Source: Pseudobowmanella zhangzhouensis (lineage in GTDB: Bacteria > Pseudomonadota > Gammaproteobacteria > Enterobacterales > Alteromonadaceae). Taken from it: 64,000 nt of DNA. The notes below the pieces were generated by a model. The model saw only the letters and a list, made by a program, of their open reading frames with translations, had not been told where the DNA came from and searched no databases. Shown here one piece after another: positions 25,374-34,582 of this stretch. A program made the position numbers and the translations under genes. The stretch covers positions 186,001 through 250,000 of the forward strand of contig NZ_JBHSYO010000004.1 in NCBI RefSeq assembly GCF_042662685.1, in the 5' to 3' direction. The stretch's first letter is position 1; every line of letters starts with the position of its first letter.

Positions 25374-26744
25374 ATGGAACTTTCAGCGTTAACCGCAATT
25401 TCCCCGGTTGATGGACGTTACGGTAATAAAACCAGCGAACTTCGCGACATTTTCAGTGAATTTGGTCTGACCAAATATCGCGTAGAGGTAGAGGTACGTT
25501 GGTTACAACTACTTGCCAGCATCGACGGAATCGATGAAGTGCCTGCTCTCAGTCAACAGGCCAATGAGCATCTGAACAACATTGTTAGTGGCTTCGCAGT
25601 AGAACACGCCCAACGTGTTAAAGACATTGAAGCGACGACAAATCACGATGTTAAAGCAGTCGAGTATTTTCTAAAAGAACAGGTTGCCGGCAACGCGGAA
25701 CTGGCGGCTGTGAGCGAATTTATCCATTTCGCCTGTACCTCAGAAGATATCAATAATTTATCTCATGCACTGATGCTCAAATCTGCTCGTGAGCAGGTCA
25801 TCCTGCCCTACTGCGACAAGCTTATCGGTGAAATTAAAACCCTTGCCAAGCGTTATCAATCTGTTCCTATGATGGCGCGCACTCACGGTCAACCAGCAAC
25901 GCCGACCACTATGGGTAAGGAAATGGCCAACGTGGCAGTACGATTGCAGCGACAGCGTGAACAAATCGCCTCCGTGAGTCTGTTAGGTAAAATCAACGGT
26001 GCAGTGGGTAACTACAACGCACACCTGAGTGCCTATCCGGATGTAAACTGGCATGAGGTGTCAGAACGTTTCGTTAGCAGTCTGGGTATCAGCTGGAATC
26101 CATACACCACGCAAATTGAGCCACACGACTACATTGCAGAATTATTTGACGCGGTCGCACGCTTCAACACTATTTTGATCGATTTTAATCGCGATGTGTG
26201 GGGCTATATCGCCCTTGGCCATTTCAAGCAAAAAACCATTGCGGGCGAAATTGGCTCTTCGACCATGCCACACAAGGTCAATCCCATTGATTTTGAAAAT
26301 TCAGAGGGCAATCTGGGGCTGGCCAACGCCATTTTCGGCCATTTAGCGCAAAAACTGCCGGTATCCCGCTGGCAGCGTGACCTGACTGACTCTACCGTAT
26401 TACGTAATCTGGGTGTGGGTGTGGGCTATGCGGTCATTGCCTATCAGGCGACCCTTAAAGGCATCAGCAAACTGGAAGTTAACGAACAAAGCTTATTGGA
26501 TGAACTGGACAGCAACTGGGAATTACTGGCTGAGCCTATTCAAACCGTTATGCGTCGTTATGGCATTGAAAAACCTTATGAAAAGCTAAAAGAACTGACG
26601 CGCGGTAAACGGGTAAATCAGGCCATTATGGCCGACTTTATTGATAATCTGGCGCTGCCTGAGCAGGTAAAAATCAGCCTGAAGCAAATGACACCGGCCA
26701 GTTATATTGGTCGTGCCATCGCGTTTGTAGATGAGTTGCAATAA
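25374..26744 (+). CDS. purB: Adenylosuccinate lyase PurB
   Basis: Fumarase/aspartase-superfamily lyase acting twice in purine synthesis (SAICAR to AICAR, adenylosuccinate to AMP), releasing fumarate. 456 residues, equal to E. coli. The signature SSTMPHKVNPIDFENSEGN contains the catalytic serine loop. MARTHGQPATPTTMGKEMAN and FACTSEDINNLSHALML are further superfamily blocks. A clear terminator follows, ending the rluE-purB cluster. Confidence 0.97.
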   Translation: MELSALTAISPVDGRYGNKTSELRDIFSEFGLTKYRVEVEVRWLQLLASIDGIDEVPALSQQANEHLNNIVSGFAVEHAQRVKDIEATTNHDVKAVEYFLKEQVAGNAELAAVSEFIHFACTSEDINNLSHALMLKSAREQVILPYCDKLIGEIKTLAKRYQSVPMMARTHGQPATPTTMGKEMANVAVRLQRQREQIASVSLLGKINGAVGNYNAHLSAYPDVNWHEVSERFVSSLGISWNPYTTQIEPHDYIAELFDAVARFNTILIDFNRDVWGYIALGHFKQKTIAGEIGSSTMPHKVNPIDFENSEGNLGLANAIFGHLAQKLPVSRWQRDLTDSTVLRNLGVGVGYAVIAYQATLKGISKLEVNEQSLLDELDSNWELLAEPIQTVMRRYGIEKPYEKLKELTRGKRVNQAIMADFIDNLALPEQVKISLKQMTPASYIGRAIAFVDELQ

Positions 26745-26777
26745 GCCACATTTATCACTGGTGCATTAAGCAATTGT

Positions 26778-26811
26778 AGGGTGAATAAACTAATCTTTAT
26801 TCACCCTTTTT
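26778..26811 (+). terminator. Rho-independent terminator of purB
   Basis: Perfect 12-bp stem AGGGTGAATAAA/TTTATTCACCCT with a 6-base loop, then TTTTT. Confidence 0.9.
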
Positions 26812-26830
26812 GTTTAAATGGACTTAAACG

Positions 26831-28051
26831 ATGCCAGGATGGATGCGAATCTGGCTCAGAGCAGGCCACCAACATTCCGATCGGGACAGTTTCTGTCCAA
26901 TCCGCATCGCCAATGTTATTTCGCTGATAATGCTCCTCACCCTATTGTTGCAATTGCCAGCCAGTGTTGGTTATTGGACGCAAGGTGGCTCAGGGAAAGC
27001 TCTCCTTATCGGTATTTTTGCCTGTTTAACGATGCTTACACCGCTTTTTAATCATTGGCAACGACATAAACTGGCCGTTTATTGGCTGTCACTGATTTAC
27101 TTTATCTATATCAGCGCCTCAACTTTGTATCTTGGCAATCAATCTCACGTGCAGATCTTTTTGCTGCTGGGCATTTTATTGCTGCCCACCCTATTCTCGC
27201 GCCAAACAAAATTGGAAATTTATCTCTTCCAAACGACTTATGCCCTGGCATTTATTGTACTGAACAGCATTGAAACCCAGGGGGTGAGTGCGGATTACCA
27301 GCACTTCTTGCGCCCGGCGAATTGGGTGTTTTTAGTCGCAAGTTTTGCAGTGTGCGCTTATTTTATTCAGCGTAATCTGGAAATAGATCGCAGACGGCTG
27401 GACGAGGAGAGAGCTCGCTCAGACGAGTTACTCAGCAATATTCTGCCTGATAGCATTGCCGAGAGAATGCGCGCCCATCAAGACACCATTGCCGATTTTT
27501 ACGCGGAAATCACGGTAATCTTCGCCGATATTGAAGGCTTCACTCACCTATCCAGACAATTGACCGAACTGGGCTTAGTTCGCCTGCTGAATGAGCTTTA
27601 CAGTGAAATGGATCAGCTGTTTTTAAGCTATGGCTTAGAAAAAATCAAAACCAATGGCGATGGCATCATGATCGTCTGTGGCGCACCTCTGGCACTTGCT
27701 GACCACGCCTGGCGTGCTTGTGAGGTTGCCTTGCGTATGCAACAGCTGTTCAGTGATTTTGCTCAGCGCCATCACTTACCTAACCGGCTCAGGATTGGCA
27801 TTCACACTGGCTCTGCGGTAGGGGGTGTCGTCGGTTTGCATAAATTTTCCTATGACGTATGGGGCGACACAGTTAATTTGGCATCCCGCATGGAAAGCTA
27901 TGGCGAAGCAGGCAAAATCCAGGTCAGTCTGGCCACCTACCAGCTGGTTCGCGAGCATTTTATTTTCGAACCCCGGGGCGATATTGATATTCGCGGTATT
28001 GGTTTGCAAACCACGTATTGGTTAGTCGGCCATAAACATAGCGAGCCTTGA
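26831..28051 (+). CDS. Membrane class III adenylate cyclase
   Basis: Probable cAMP-forming sensor. Residues 25-180 hold about six membrane helices. A helical signalling segment (about 181-215, SDELLSNILPDSIAERM) follows, then a class III cyclase domain (about 225-400). Catalytic residues are complete: metal ligands D233 (FADIEGFT) and D277 (TNGDGIM), adenine-specifying K273 and D342 (YDVWGDTVN), and transition-state N349 and R353 (NLASRMES). The Lys/Asp pair indicates ATP rather than GTP as substrate. The ATG has GGA 8 bases upstream, though a Met four codons later is possible. It follows the purB terminator and overlaps or abuts the next GNAT gene. The membrane part does not match a sensory domain I can name. 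Confidence 0.88.
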   Translation: MPGWMRIWLRAGHQHSDRDSFCPIRIANVISLIMLLTLLLQLPASVGYWTQGGSGKALLIGIFACLTMLTPLFNHWQRHKLAVYWLSLIYFIYISASTLYLGNQSHVQIFLLLGILLLPTLFSRQTKLEIYLFQTTYALAFIVLNSIETQGVSADYQHFLRPANWVFLVASFAVCAYFIQRNLEIDRRRLDEERARSDELLSNILPDSIAERMRAHQDTIADFYAEITVIFADIEGFTHLSRQLTELGLVRLLNELYSEMDQLFLSYGLEKIKTNGDGIMIVCGAPLALADHAWRACEVALRMQQLFSDFAQRHHLPNRLRIGIHTGSAVGGVVGLHKFSYDVWGDTVNLASRMESYGEAGKIQVSLATYQLVREHFIFEPRGDIDIRGIGLQTTYWLVGHKHSEP

Positions 28052-28107
28052 GTAGTATCGATTGCTCTTCTACGCTTAATAGTCCCGTAACATTGAGACC
28101 TAACCCC

Positions 28108-28566
28108 ATGCCGCTTCGCGTCAAGCACGTAAATTGGCAACACCATTGCCATGAAGTAAAAACACTGCGGGAAAAAGTGTTTGTAATTGAATGGAGGATC
28201 CCACAAAACATTGAATTCGACCGCAGCGACGATAGTGCTTATCACGTCGTAGTCGAGTCCGATGATAAGCAAGCCGTTGCCACCGGCCGCCTGACACCGG
28301 AGGGTGAGTTGGGCAGAATTGCCGTACGCCGTGAATGGCGCAAACGCGAAGTGTACGACACCCTCGTATCAGCGTTATTAGATATCGCCCGCAGCCAAAA
28401 AATCGAGTCGATTTGCGTGCAATGTGATATCGATGCTGTTCCCCGCTACCAGGAACTAGGCTTCACCCCTGTTGGGCCAGCCTATATGGACGCCGGCATT
28501 CCACGGCGCAAAATGGCATGCCCGGTACAGCAGTGCCAGCTTGCCCACATTGAATTTATGCACTGA
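28108..28566 (+). CDS. GNAT-fold protein, ElaA/YjcF-like, altered cofactor loop
   Basis: 152-residue GNAT-fold protein. LREKVFVIEWRIPQNIEFD, then AYHVVV, ATGRLTPEGELGRIAV, RYQELGFTPVGPAYMDAGIPRRKM follow the ElaA/YjcF pattern. The acetyl-CoA pyrophosphate loop, normally R-x-x-G-x-G/A, reads RKREVY and has lost both glycines. Cofactor binding is therefore doubtful. Start is uncertain: I used the ATG before PLRVKHV; a TTG at 28048, overlapping the cyclase stop, would add 20 residues and couple the two genes. It converges on ydiJ with an 11-bp overlap of the 3' ends. Confidence 0.72.
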   Translation: MPLRVKHVNWQHHCHEVKTLREKVFVIEWRIPQNIEFDRSDDSAYHVVVESDDKQAVATGRLTPEGELGRIAVRREWRKREVYDTLVSALLDIARSQKIESICVQCDIDAVPRYQELGFTPVGPAYMDAGIPRRKMACPVQQCQLAHIEFMH

Positions 28567-31500
28567 TCTTTGCGTTTAACAGTTGTAACGGATGGAGCGG
28601 CTTGAAGCCCTCTATCCGTTTGACCTGACTGCGACAGGAAAATCCGGTCACCAATACCTGCTGGTGCTGATGTTGCCGCAACGCCGGATACCAACTAAGT
28701 GCATAGATGTCTTTTGACTCATCCAGATGTGCGGCTTCATGACCAAACGTTCCCGCCATACCACAACAGCCGGTTTCTTCCAGGGTTAACCGTAATCCCA
28801 TTTGCTTAAATATTTGCAGCCAGGCATTGCCCACGGTAGGTAACGCGGTTTTCTCAGTACAGTGAGTAAACAGCACATAGTCAGTCTCGTCAGCCAGGCT
28901 GACATTCAGCGGTTGGCTTACCAGCCACTCATGCAGCAATTGCACATGGAAATCACCCCTTGCATCGCCCAGTGCCTTACTGTATTCATCGCGATAACAC
29001 AGCACCATGGACGCGTCTAACCCCAGCATGGGCAAATCCAGCGCAGCCAATTGCTGTAGAAACTCCGCTGCGTTTTTTGCCGTTGCAGCAAATTCCTGCA
29101 AATAGCCTTTTACGTGTTGAGGCTTGCCGTTGGGTTTAAACGGCAGAAGGACAGGTTGATAACCCAATTTTTCCAGCAAATTCAGGCAATCGGCGACAAG
29201 TTCAGCCTCATAGAAGCTGGTAAAGGGATCCTGCACAATCAGCACAGTTTTACTTTTCTGCCGAACATTCAACGAGGTCAGTTTTTGCAAATCAAACTGA
29301 TAGTTGCCCCGAATGCGCGACTGCAATGTCGGGCTGGATAACAGTGGCGCATCCACATACCCCACGCGTTTGTGCAGATAATGTTTGACCGGTGCCAGAG
29401 TCATAATACGGTTTACCAGACGCGGAAATTTTGCCAGCCAAGGCGCCATTTTCTCTACGTTGGCGACCAGGCTGTCGCGCAGTGGACGCTGATAACGCTG
29501 GTAATACAAGTTTAAAAATCGCGCGCGGAAACCCGGTACATCCACATTAACAGGACACTGACTGGTACAGGCCTTACAAGCCAGACAGTGATCCATTACG
29601 TCTTTCACCTCATGGGAAAAGTCATGGGGATCATGGCTCATCGGCCGTTTTTTCCAGCGCGGAGTTGGCTGCGTAAAACTCTGCTGCTCGAGAGTCTGAA
29701 TATCAACCTGCTGATTGGCTAACTGACGCAGCCATTCACGCACCATACCTGCCCTGCCTTTTGGACTGTGACGACGATCACCGGTTACCTTAAACGATGG
29801 GCACATAGGGGACTTAGTGTCGTAGTTAAAACACAGGCCATTGCCGTTACAATTCATCGCAGGAGCATAGCTGTCGCGCACTTCGATAGGGATTTGCCGG
29901 TCAAATGCACCGCGCTTTTCGTCACTCACCCGTACGAGAGATTCCTCTGATTCCAACGGCGTACAAATCTTGCCCGGATTCAGTTTATTCAGCGGATCGA
30001 AAGCGCGCTTTATCTTGCGTAATTCGGTAAATAGCTCATCACCAAAAAACGCAGGCCCATATTCGGAACGATAGCCTTTGCCATGCTCGCCCCACATTAA
30101 ACCGCCATATTTGGCCACCAGCGCCACTACCTCATCAGACAAGGTTTGTAGTAAGGCTTCTTGTGTGGGATCACTTAAATCCAGAGCAGGACGAACATGC
30201 AACACGCCGGCATCCACGTGGCCAAACATGCCATATTGCAGGCCTTTTGCGTCAAGCAGTTCGCGAAACTCCAGAATAAAATCAGCCAGATTTTCGGGAG
30301 GTACGGCGGTGTCTTCGGCAAACGCGACTGGTTTTGCCCAGCCTTTAGCCTTACCCAACAAACCGACCGCTTTCTTACGCATAGCGTAAATTTTTGCGAT
30401 TTGGCCGGTATCTTCAGTCACCTGATAACCGATAACACCATTGCGTCCCACCACCATATCCGCATCCAGACTGGCTAACAGTCCATCCAGCTTGGCACGG
30501 AAATTTGCCGGTTCTTCTGCGTTATATTCGACCATGTTCAGGCCTAACATGGATTTGCCCGGCACATCCTCAATCAGGTCTTTTACGCTGTGCCAAACAA
30601 TGTCTTCACGGGCCAGATTAAGTACCTTGCTGTCCACAGTTTCCACTGAGGTCGCCTGTGCCGCCACCATTTGTGGCGCGTGACGCAGCGCTGACTCAAA
30701 CGAGTCATACTTCACATTTACCAGAGCCTTAAATTTGGCAATAGGTGTAACATTCAGCCGGGCCTCAGTCACAAACGCCAACGTGCCTTCCGAGCCTGTT
30801 ATGATCCGGCTCACATCCACATGCTGTTGGTCATTTGAAAGCACGTGTTCCAGATCATAACCGGTTAAAAAACGATTCAGGCGTGGAAATTTGGCAATAA
30901 TTTCCTGACGTTTACCAATCGCTGTTTCCAGGATCTGCGCCATGATAGCGTTTAAAGGGTGGCATGCATCAGCCGCAACTTGTTGAGCCTGTGACAGCGG
31001 CATCGGCGAGGTTTCCACCACATCACCGTTGAATAACACCGACTTAAGGCCTAATACGTGATCGCTGGTTTTGCCATACACCAGACTCCCCTGACCCGAT
31101 GCATCTGTATTGATCATGCCACCGATGGTTGCACGATTACTGGTGGATAAATCGGGGGCGAAGAAATAACCGTGGGGTTTGAGATATTCATTCAGCTGAT
31201 CTTTTACCACGCCAGCTTGTACCCTGACCCAACCCTCGTCGGCATTAAATTCCAGGATCTTGTTCATATGGCGCGACATATCCACCACAATCCCAGCCGT
31301 CAGAGATTGACCATTAGTTCCGGTACCGCCGCCACGTGGACTGAAACGAATATCACTAAATTGCGCTTTGGCGCTGAGTTTGCCAAGAATAACCAAATCA
31401 TCGGTATTTTTTGGTAACACCACCGCTTGCGGTAGCTTCTGATATACCGAATTATCCGTGCTGTAGGCAATACGGGTGGCATAACCTGACTGAATATCGC

Positions 31501-31585
31501 CTGCGAATCCGGCTTTTTTAAGCTGCTGAAGAAACTCGAGATATGATTGTTGCAATGACGCGTTCGGATCTAGAAGCGGGAGCAT
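28556..31585 (-). CDS. ydiJ: D-2-hydroxyglutarate dehydrogenase YdiJ (FAD/Fe-S oxidoreductase)
   Basis: Large 1009-residue flavo-iron-sulfur enzyme (1018 in E. coli YdiJ), which oxidises D-2-hydroxyglutarate. Order of domains: FAD_binding_4 (about 50-270, with PRGGGTGTNGQSL and NRATIGGMINTDASGQGS), FAD-oxidase C-terminal domain with GMFGHVDAGVLHVRP, a ferredoxin-like Fe-S segment CLACKACTSQCPVN, and a C-terminal cysteine-rich (CCG) domain with ETGCCGMAGTFGHEA. Probably monocistronic. The 3-phosphoglycerate dehydrogenase side reaction that generates the substrate is known, but serA is not in this window. Confidence 0.93.
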   Translation of the reverse strand: MLPLLDPNASLQQSYLEFLQQLKKAGFAGDIQSGYATRIAYSTDNSVYQKLPQAVVLPKNTDDLVILGKLSAKAQFSDIRFSPRGGGTGTNGQSLTAGIVVDMSRHMNKILEFNADEGWVRVQAGVVKDQLNEYLKPHGYFFAPDLSTSNRATIGGMINTDASGQGSLVYGKTSDHVLGLKSVLFNGDVVETSPMPLSQAQQVAADACHPLNAIMAQILETAIGKRQEIIAKFPRLNRFLTGYDLEHVLSNDQQHVDVSRIITGSEGTLAFVTEARLNVTPIAKFKALVNVKYDSFESALRHAPQMVAAQATSVETVDSKVLNLAREDIVWHSVKDLIEDVPGKSMLGLNMVEYNAEEPANFRAKLDGLLASLDADMVVGRNGVIGYQVTEDTGQIAKIYAMRKKAVGLLGKAKGWAKPVAFAEDTAVPPENLADFILEFRELLDAKGLQYGMFGHVDAGVLHVRPALDLSDPTQEALLQTLSDEVVALVAKYGGLMWGEHGKGYRSEYGPAFFGDELFTELRKIKRAFDPLNKLNPGKICTPLESEESLVRVSDEKRGAFDRQIPIEVRDSYAPAMNCNGNGLCFNYDTKSPMCPSFKVTGDRRHSPKGRAGMVREWLRQLANQQVDIQTLEQQSFTQPTPRWKKRPMSHDPHDFSHEVKDVMDHCLACKACTSQCPVNVDVPGFRARFLNLYYQRYQRPLRDSLVANVEKMAPWLAKFPRLVNRIMTLAPVKHYLHKRVGYVDAPLLSSPTLQSRIRGNYQFDLQKLTSLNVRQKSKTVLIVQDPFTSFYEAELVADCLNLLEKLGYQPVLLPFKPNGKPQHVKGYLQEFAATAKNAAEFLQQLAALDLPMLGLDASMVLCYRDEYSKALGDARGDFHVQLLHEWLVSQPLNVSLADETDYVLFTHCTEKTALPTVGNAWLQIFKQMGLRLTLEETGCCGMAGTFGHEAAHLDESKDIYALSWYPALRQHQHQQVLVTGFSCRSQVKRIEGFKPLHPLQLLNAKISA

Positions 31586-31724
31586 GGCCTGTACTGACGT
31601 GGCAAATGATACGCCATTATACTGATTCCCTTTGCTAATAACAGAATGTTACAAACGCCATTTTTACTCTTTTTACACGGCGGGATAGACTGGTTTCATG
31701 GTTGTATAAAAGAGGCAGTAATTT

Positions 31725-31943
31725 ATGCGTAAGCTACGTGTCTTCATCGCGATAATTCTGATAACTATCGGCATTATTGGCTTTATTTTACCGGGTTCCA
31801 TGTTCATTTTGCTCGGCGGGCTAATGCTGATGAGTATCGACTACCCACCCGCCAGACATTGGTTACGCAAAGTGCAAAGGGCCAGTGGTCGCGGTGCACG
31901 CAAACTGGACCAGGCACTGCTTAATCGCAAGATGCGCAATTAA
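31725..31943 (+). CDS. Small two-helix membrane protein, PGPGW-like
   Basis: 72 residues: a hydrophobic pair of segments (about 5-22 and 24-38) around a central LPGSMFILLGG. It continues with a conserved-looking DYPPARHWL and a basic tail. This resembles the small PGPGW transmembrane family, but the core motif is not exact, so the family call is tentative. The ATG has AGAGGCAG upstream. It diverges from ydiJ and is followed by a perfect terminator shared with ppsA. Confidence 0.65.
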   Translation: MRKLRVFIAIILITIGIIGFILPGSMFILLGGLMLMSIDYPPARHWLRKVQRASGRGARKLDQALLNRKMRN

Positions 31944-31951
31944 AAAACAAG

Positions 31952-31975
31952 AAAGGCCGCAATATTGCGGCCTTT
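31952..31975. terminator. Bidirectional terminator between the small membrane gene and ppsA
   Basis: 24-bp perfect palindrome with core GGCCGCAATATTGCGGCC, bordered by A and T runs. It serves both convergent genes. Confidence 0.9.
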
Positions 31976-31981
31976 TTGCAT

Positions 31982-34360
31982 TTACGCGTTGGCGTATTGT
32001 TTACCCAGATACAACCAGGTTTCTACCACGGTATCTGGATTGAGTGAGACACTGTCAATCCCCTGTTCCACCAACCAGGCAGCGAAGTCAGGATGATCGG
32101 ATGGACCCTGGCCGCAGATCCCGACATATTTGCCACGCGCCTTAGCCGCCTTAATTGCCATGGCGAGCAGCGCTTTAACTGCCGCATTGCGCTCATCAAA
32201 TAAATGGGCAATGACACCTGAGTCGCGATCCAAACCCAAAGTCAGCTGGGTCAAATCATTGGAGCCGATGGAGAATCCATCGAAGATATCCAAAAACTCA
32301 TCGGCCAGTAGCGCATTGGATGGCAACTCACACATCATAATCACGCGTAAGCCGTCTTCGCCTTTCTTCAGTCCCTGCTCGGCTAACAGTTCAATGACCG
32401 CACGACCTTCATCCAGCGTGCGCACGAATGGGATCATAATTTCCACATTAGTGAGCCCCATTTCATTGCGCACCCGCTTGATTGCTTCACACTCCAATGC
32501 AAAACAATCACGGAACGACGGGTCGATATACCGGCTGGCACCGCGGAAGCCTAACATAGGATTTTCTTCATCCGGCTCATACTGATATCCACCCACCAGA
32601 TTAAAGTACTCGTTAGACTTAAAGTCCGACATGCGTACGATAACCTTTTGCGGTGAAAACGCGGCCGCTATAGTTGAGATGCCCTCAGCCAGTCTGGCGA
32701 TATAAAACTCACGCGGTGATGAATAACCGGCCATCATTAGATCGATGTCCTGTTTTACATCTTCTGGCTGCTGCTCGTAATTCAGCAAGGCTTTCGGATG
32801 CACACCAATCATACGATTGATAATAAATTCCAGACGAGCCAGACCAACACCCGCATGCGGCAAGCGGGCAAAGCCAAAGGCTGTATCCGGGTTACCCACG
32901 TTCATCATAATTTTTAACGGTAAATCCGGCATACTATCGATGCGCGACGTTGTGACATCAAAGTCCAGCTTATCGTCATAGATAAAACCGGTATCACCTT
33001 CTGCGCAGGATACGGTAATCGGTTGACCGTGTTTAATAGATGTTGTCGCATCACCGCATCCAACCACCGCTGGAATACCTAGCTCACGTGCGATGATGGC
33101 GGCGTGACAGGTGCGCCCGCCACGATTGGTCACGATAGCCGCTGCACGTTTCATAATCGGCTCCCAATCCGGATCTGTCATGTCTGTAACCAGTACATCA
33201 CCGGGCTGGATCTTGTCCATTTCTTCAATCCCAGAGAGCACTTTAGCCGTACCCGCACCAATCTTGTGACCGATAGCACGCCCCTGACAGATTACGCCGG
33301 CTTTGCCTTTGAGGTTAAAACGTTCGATAACCTGCACGTCTTCCCGGCTGCGCACTGTTTCTGGACGCGCCTGAACAATATACAGTTTGCCGTCCAGGCC
33401 ATCTTTGGCCCATTCGATATCCATCGGACGGCCATAATGTTTTTCAATGATCAGCGCCTGTTTGGCCAACTGTTGCACTTCATCATCGCTGATAGAAAAA
33501 CTGTGACGCTCGGCAGGCTCAACATCCACGATTTCCACCTGTTTACCGTGAGATAAATCGCTGGAGTAGATCATTTTGGTCATCTTACTGCCAATATTGC
33601 GGCGCAAAATCGACTTTTTTCCTGACAGTAAGGTTGGTTTGTGCACATAAAATTCATCAGGGTTGACCGCGCCCTGTACCACCATTTCGCCCAGACCATA
33701 GGAACTGGTAATAAAAACGACTTGATCAAAACCCGACTCGGTATCAATGGAGAACATCACGCCTGATGCAGCGATATCACTGCGCACCATGCGTTGAACA
33801 CCTGCCGACAATGCCACACCTTTGTGGTCATAGCCCTGGTGGACCCGATACGAGATGGCGCGATCATTAAACAAGGATGCGAACACATGCTTGATGGCGG
33901 TCATGACCGCATCATAGCCTTTCACATTCAGGAAAGTTTCCTGCTGACCTGCGAAGGAGGCATCCGGCATATCTTCGGCAGTAGCGGAAGAACGCACCGC
34001 GAACGACGCCTCATCACCCATTTCACCCTGTAACTGGCTAAATGCCTGTTGGATTTGCGTGGCCAGTTCTGGTTGGAAAGGGGTATCAATGATCCAGTCA
34101 CGGATAGTTTTACCTGCGACGGCCAGTGCGTTAACGTCATCGACATCCAGTGTATCCAATAGTGCATGGATACGTGCATCCAATCCGCTTTGCTCCAGAA
34201 AATCATTGAAAGCGTCAGCAGTTGTGGCAAAGCCACCGGGGACTTCTACACCGGCGTTGGCCAGGTTAGAAATCATCTCACCCAAAGAGGCATTCTTGCC
34301 CCCAACCTTTTCAACATCGCCCATGCCAAGCTGTTGATACCATAAAACGTATTGGTGCAC
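31982..34360 (-). CDS. ppsA: Phosphoenolpyruvate synthase PpsA
   Basis: Converts pyruvate, ATP and water to PEP, AMP and phosphate for gluconeogenesis. Blocks: VGGKNASLGEM, FAVRSSATAEDMPDASFAGQQET, the phospho-histidine loop GGRTCHAAIIAREL (near 421) and the C-terminal GSNDLTQLTLGLDRDSG. I place the start at a GTG (Met-His-Gln-Tyr) with GGAG 9 bases upstream. This gives exactly 792 residues, the E. coli length. A longer in-frame ATG would add 38 non-conserved residues. It diverges from its regulator gene ppsR across a 222-bp region holding a HexR-like box. Confidence 0.96.
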   Translation of the reverse strand: MHQYVLWYQQLGMGDVEKVGGKNASLGEMISNLANAGVEVPGGFATTADAFNDFLEQSGLDARIHALLDTLDVDDVNALAVAGKTIRDWIIDTPFQPELATQIQQAFSQLQGEMGDEASFAVRSSATAEDMPDASFAGQQETFLNVKGYDAVMTAIKHVFASLFNDRAISYRVHQGYDHKGVALSAGVQRMVRSDIAASGVMFSIDTESGFDQVVFITSSYGLGEMVVQGAVNPDEFYVHKPTLLSGKKSILRRNIGSKMTKMIYSSDLSHGKQVEIVDVEPAERHSFSISDDEVQQLAKQALIIEKHYGRPMDIEWAKDGLDGKLYIVQARPETVRSREDVQVIERFNLKGKAGVICQGRAIGHKIGAGTAKVLSGIEEMDKIQPGDVLVTDMTDPDWEPIMKRAAAIVTNRGGRTCHAAIIARELGIPAVVGCGDATTSIKHGQPITVSCAEGDTGFIYDDKLDFDVTTSRIDSMPDLPLKIMMNVGNPDTAFGFARLPHAGVGLARLEFIINRMIGVHPKALLNYEQQPEDVKQDIDLMMAGYSSPREFYIARLAEGISTIAAAFSPQKVIVRMSDFKSNEYFNLVGGYQYEPDEENPMLGFRGASRYIDPSFRDCFALECEAIKRVRNEMGLTNVEIMIPFVRTLDEGRAVIELLAEQGLKKGEDGLRVIMMCELPSNALLADEFLDIFDGFSIGSNDLTQLTLGLDRDSGVIAHLFDERNAAVKALLAMAIKAAKARGKYVGICGQGPSDHPDFAAWLVEQGIDSVSLNPDTVVETWLYLGKQYANA

Positions 34361-34548
34361 TGTAGGGTACTCCTGTTGTGGTGGTGTGGTGAATTTCACG
34401 GCCCTTTTTATTGTTTTTTTCGCCCTGAAAGCAGAAATTATTATCACGCCATCTTGTGGGTTTGCCGCACTCAACTCCTTGAATGCTGGCTATTTTTGCG
34501 CAGAATTTTATGATGTGCGGAATTAAAAAGTAAACTCTTATTTATTTT

Positions 34549-34563
34549 GGTAATTAAATTACA
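34549..34563. promoter_or_regulatory. HexR-like operator between ppsA and ppsR
   Basis: GGTAATTAAATTACA matches, except for the first base, the TGTAATTAAATTACA palindrome I recall as the HexR operator of gammaproteobacteria. HexR is a KDPG-responsive RpiR-type regulator that in Shewanella activates gluconeogenic genes including ppsA. The inner 13 bases (GTAATT-A-AATTAC) are a perfect inverted repeat. It lies about 20 bp before ppsR and 189 bp before ppsA. Confidence 0.65.
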
Positions 34564-34582
34564 ACATTGTTAAGGAGTTGTT

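Noticed and set aside
34361..34474. 38-residue N-terminal extension of PpsA
   Set aside because: The GTG start has a good ribosome site and gives exactly the E. coli length of 792 residues.
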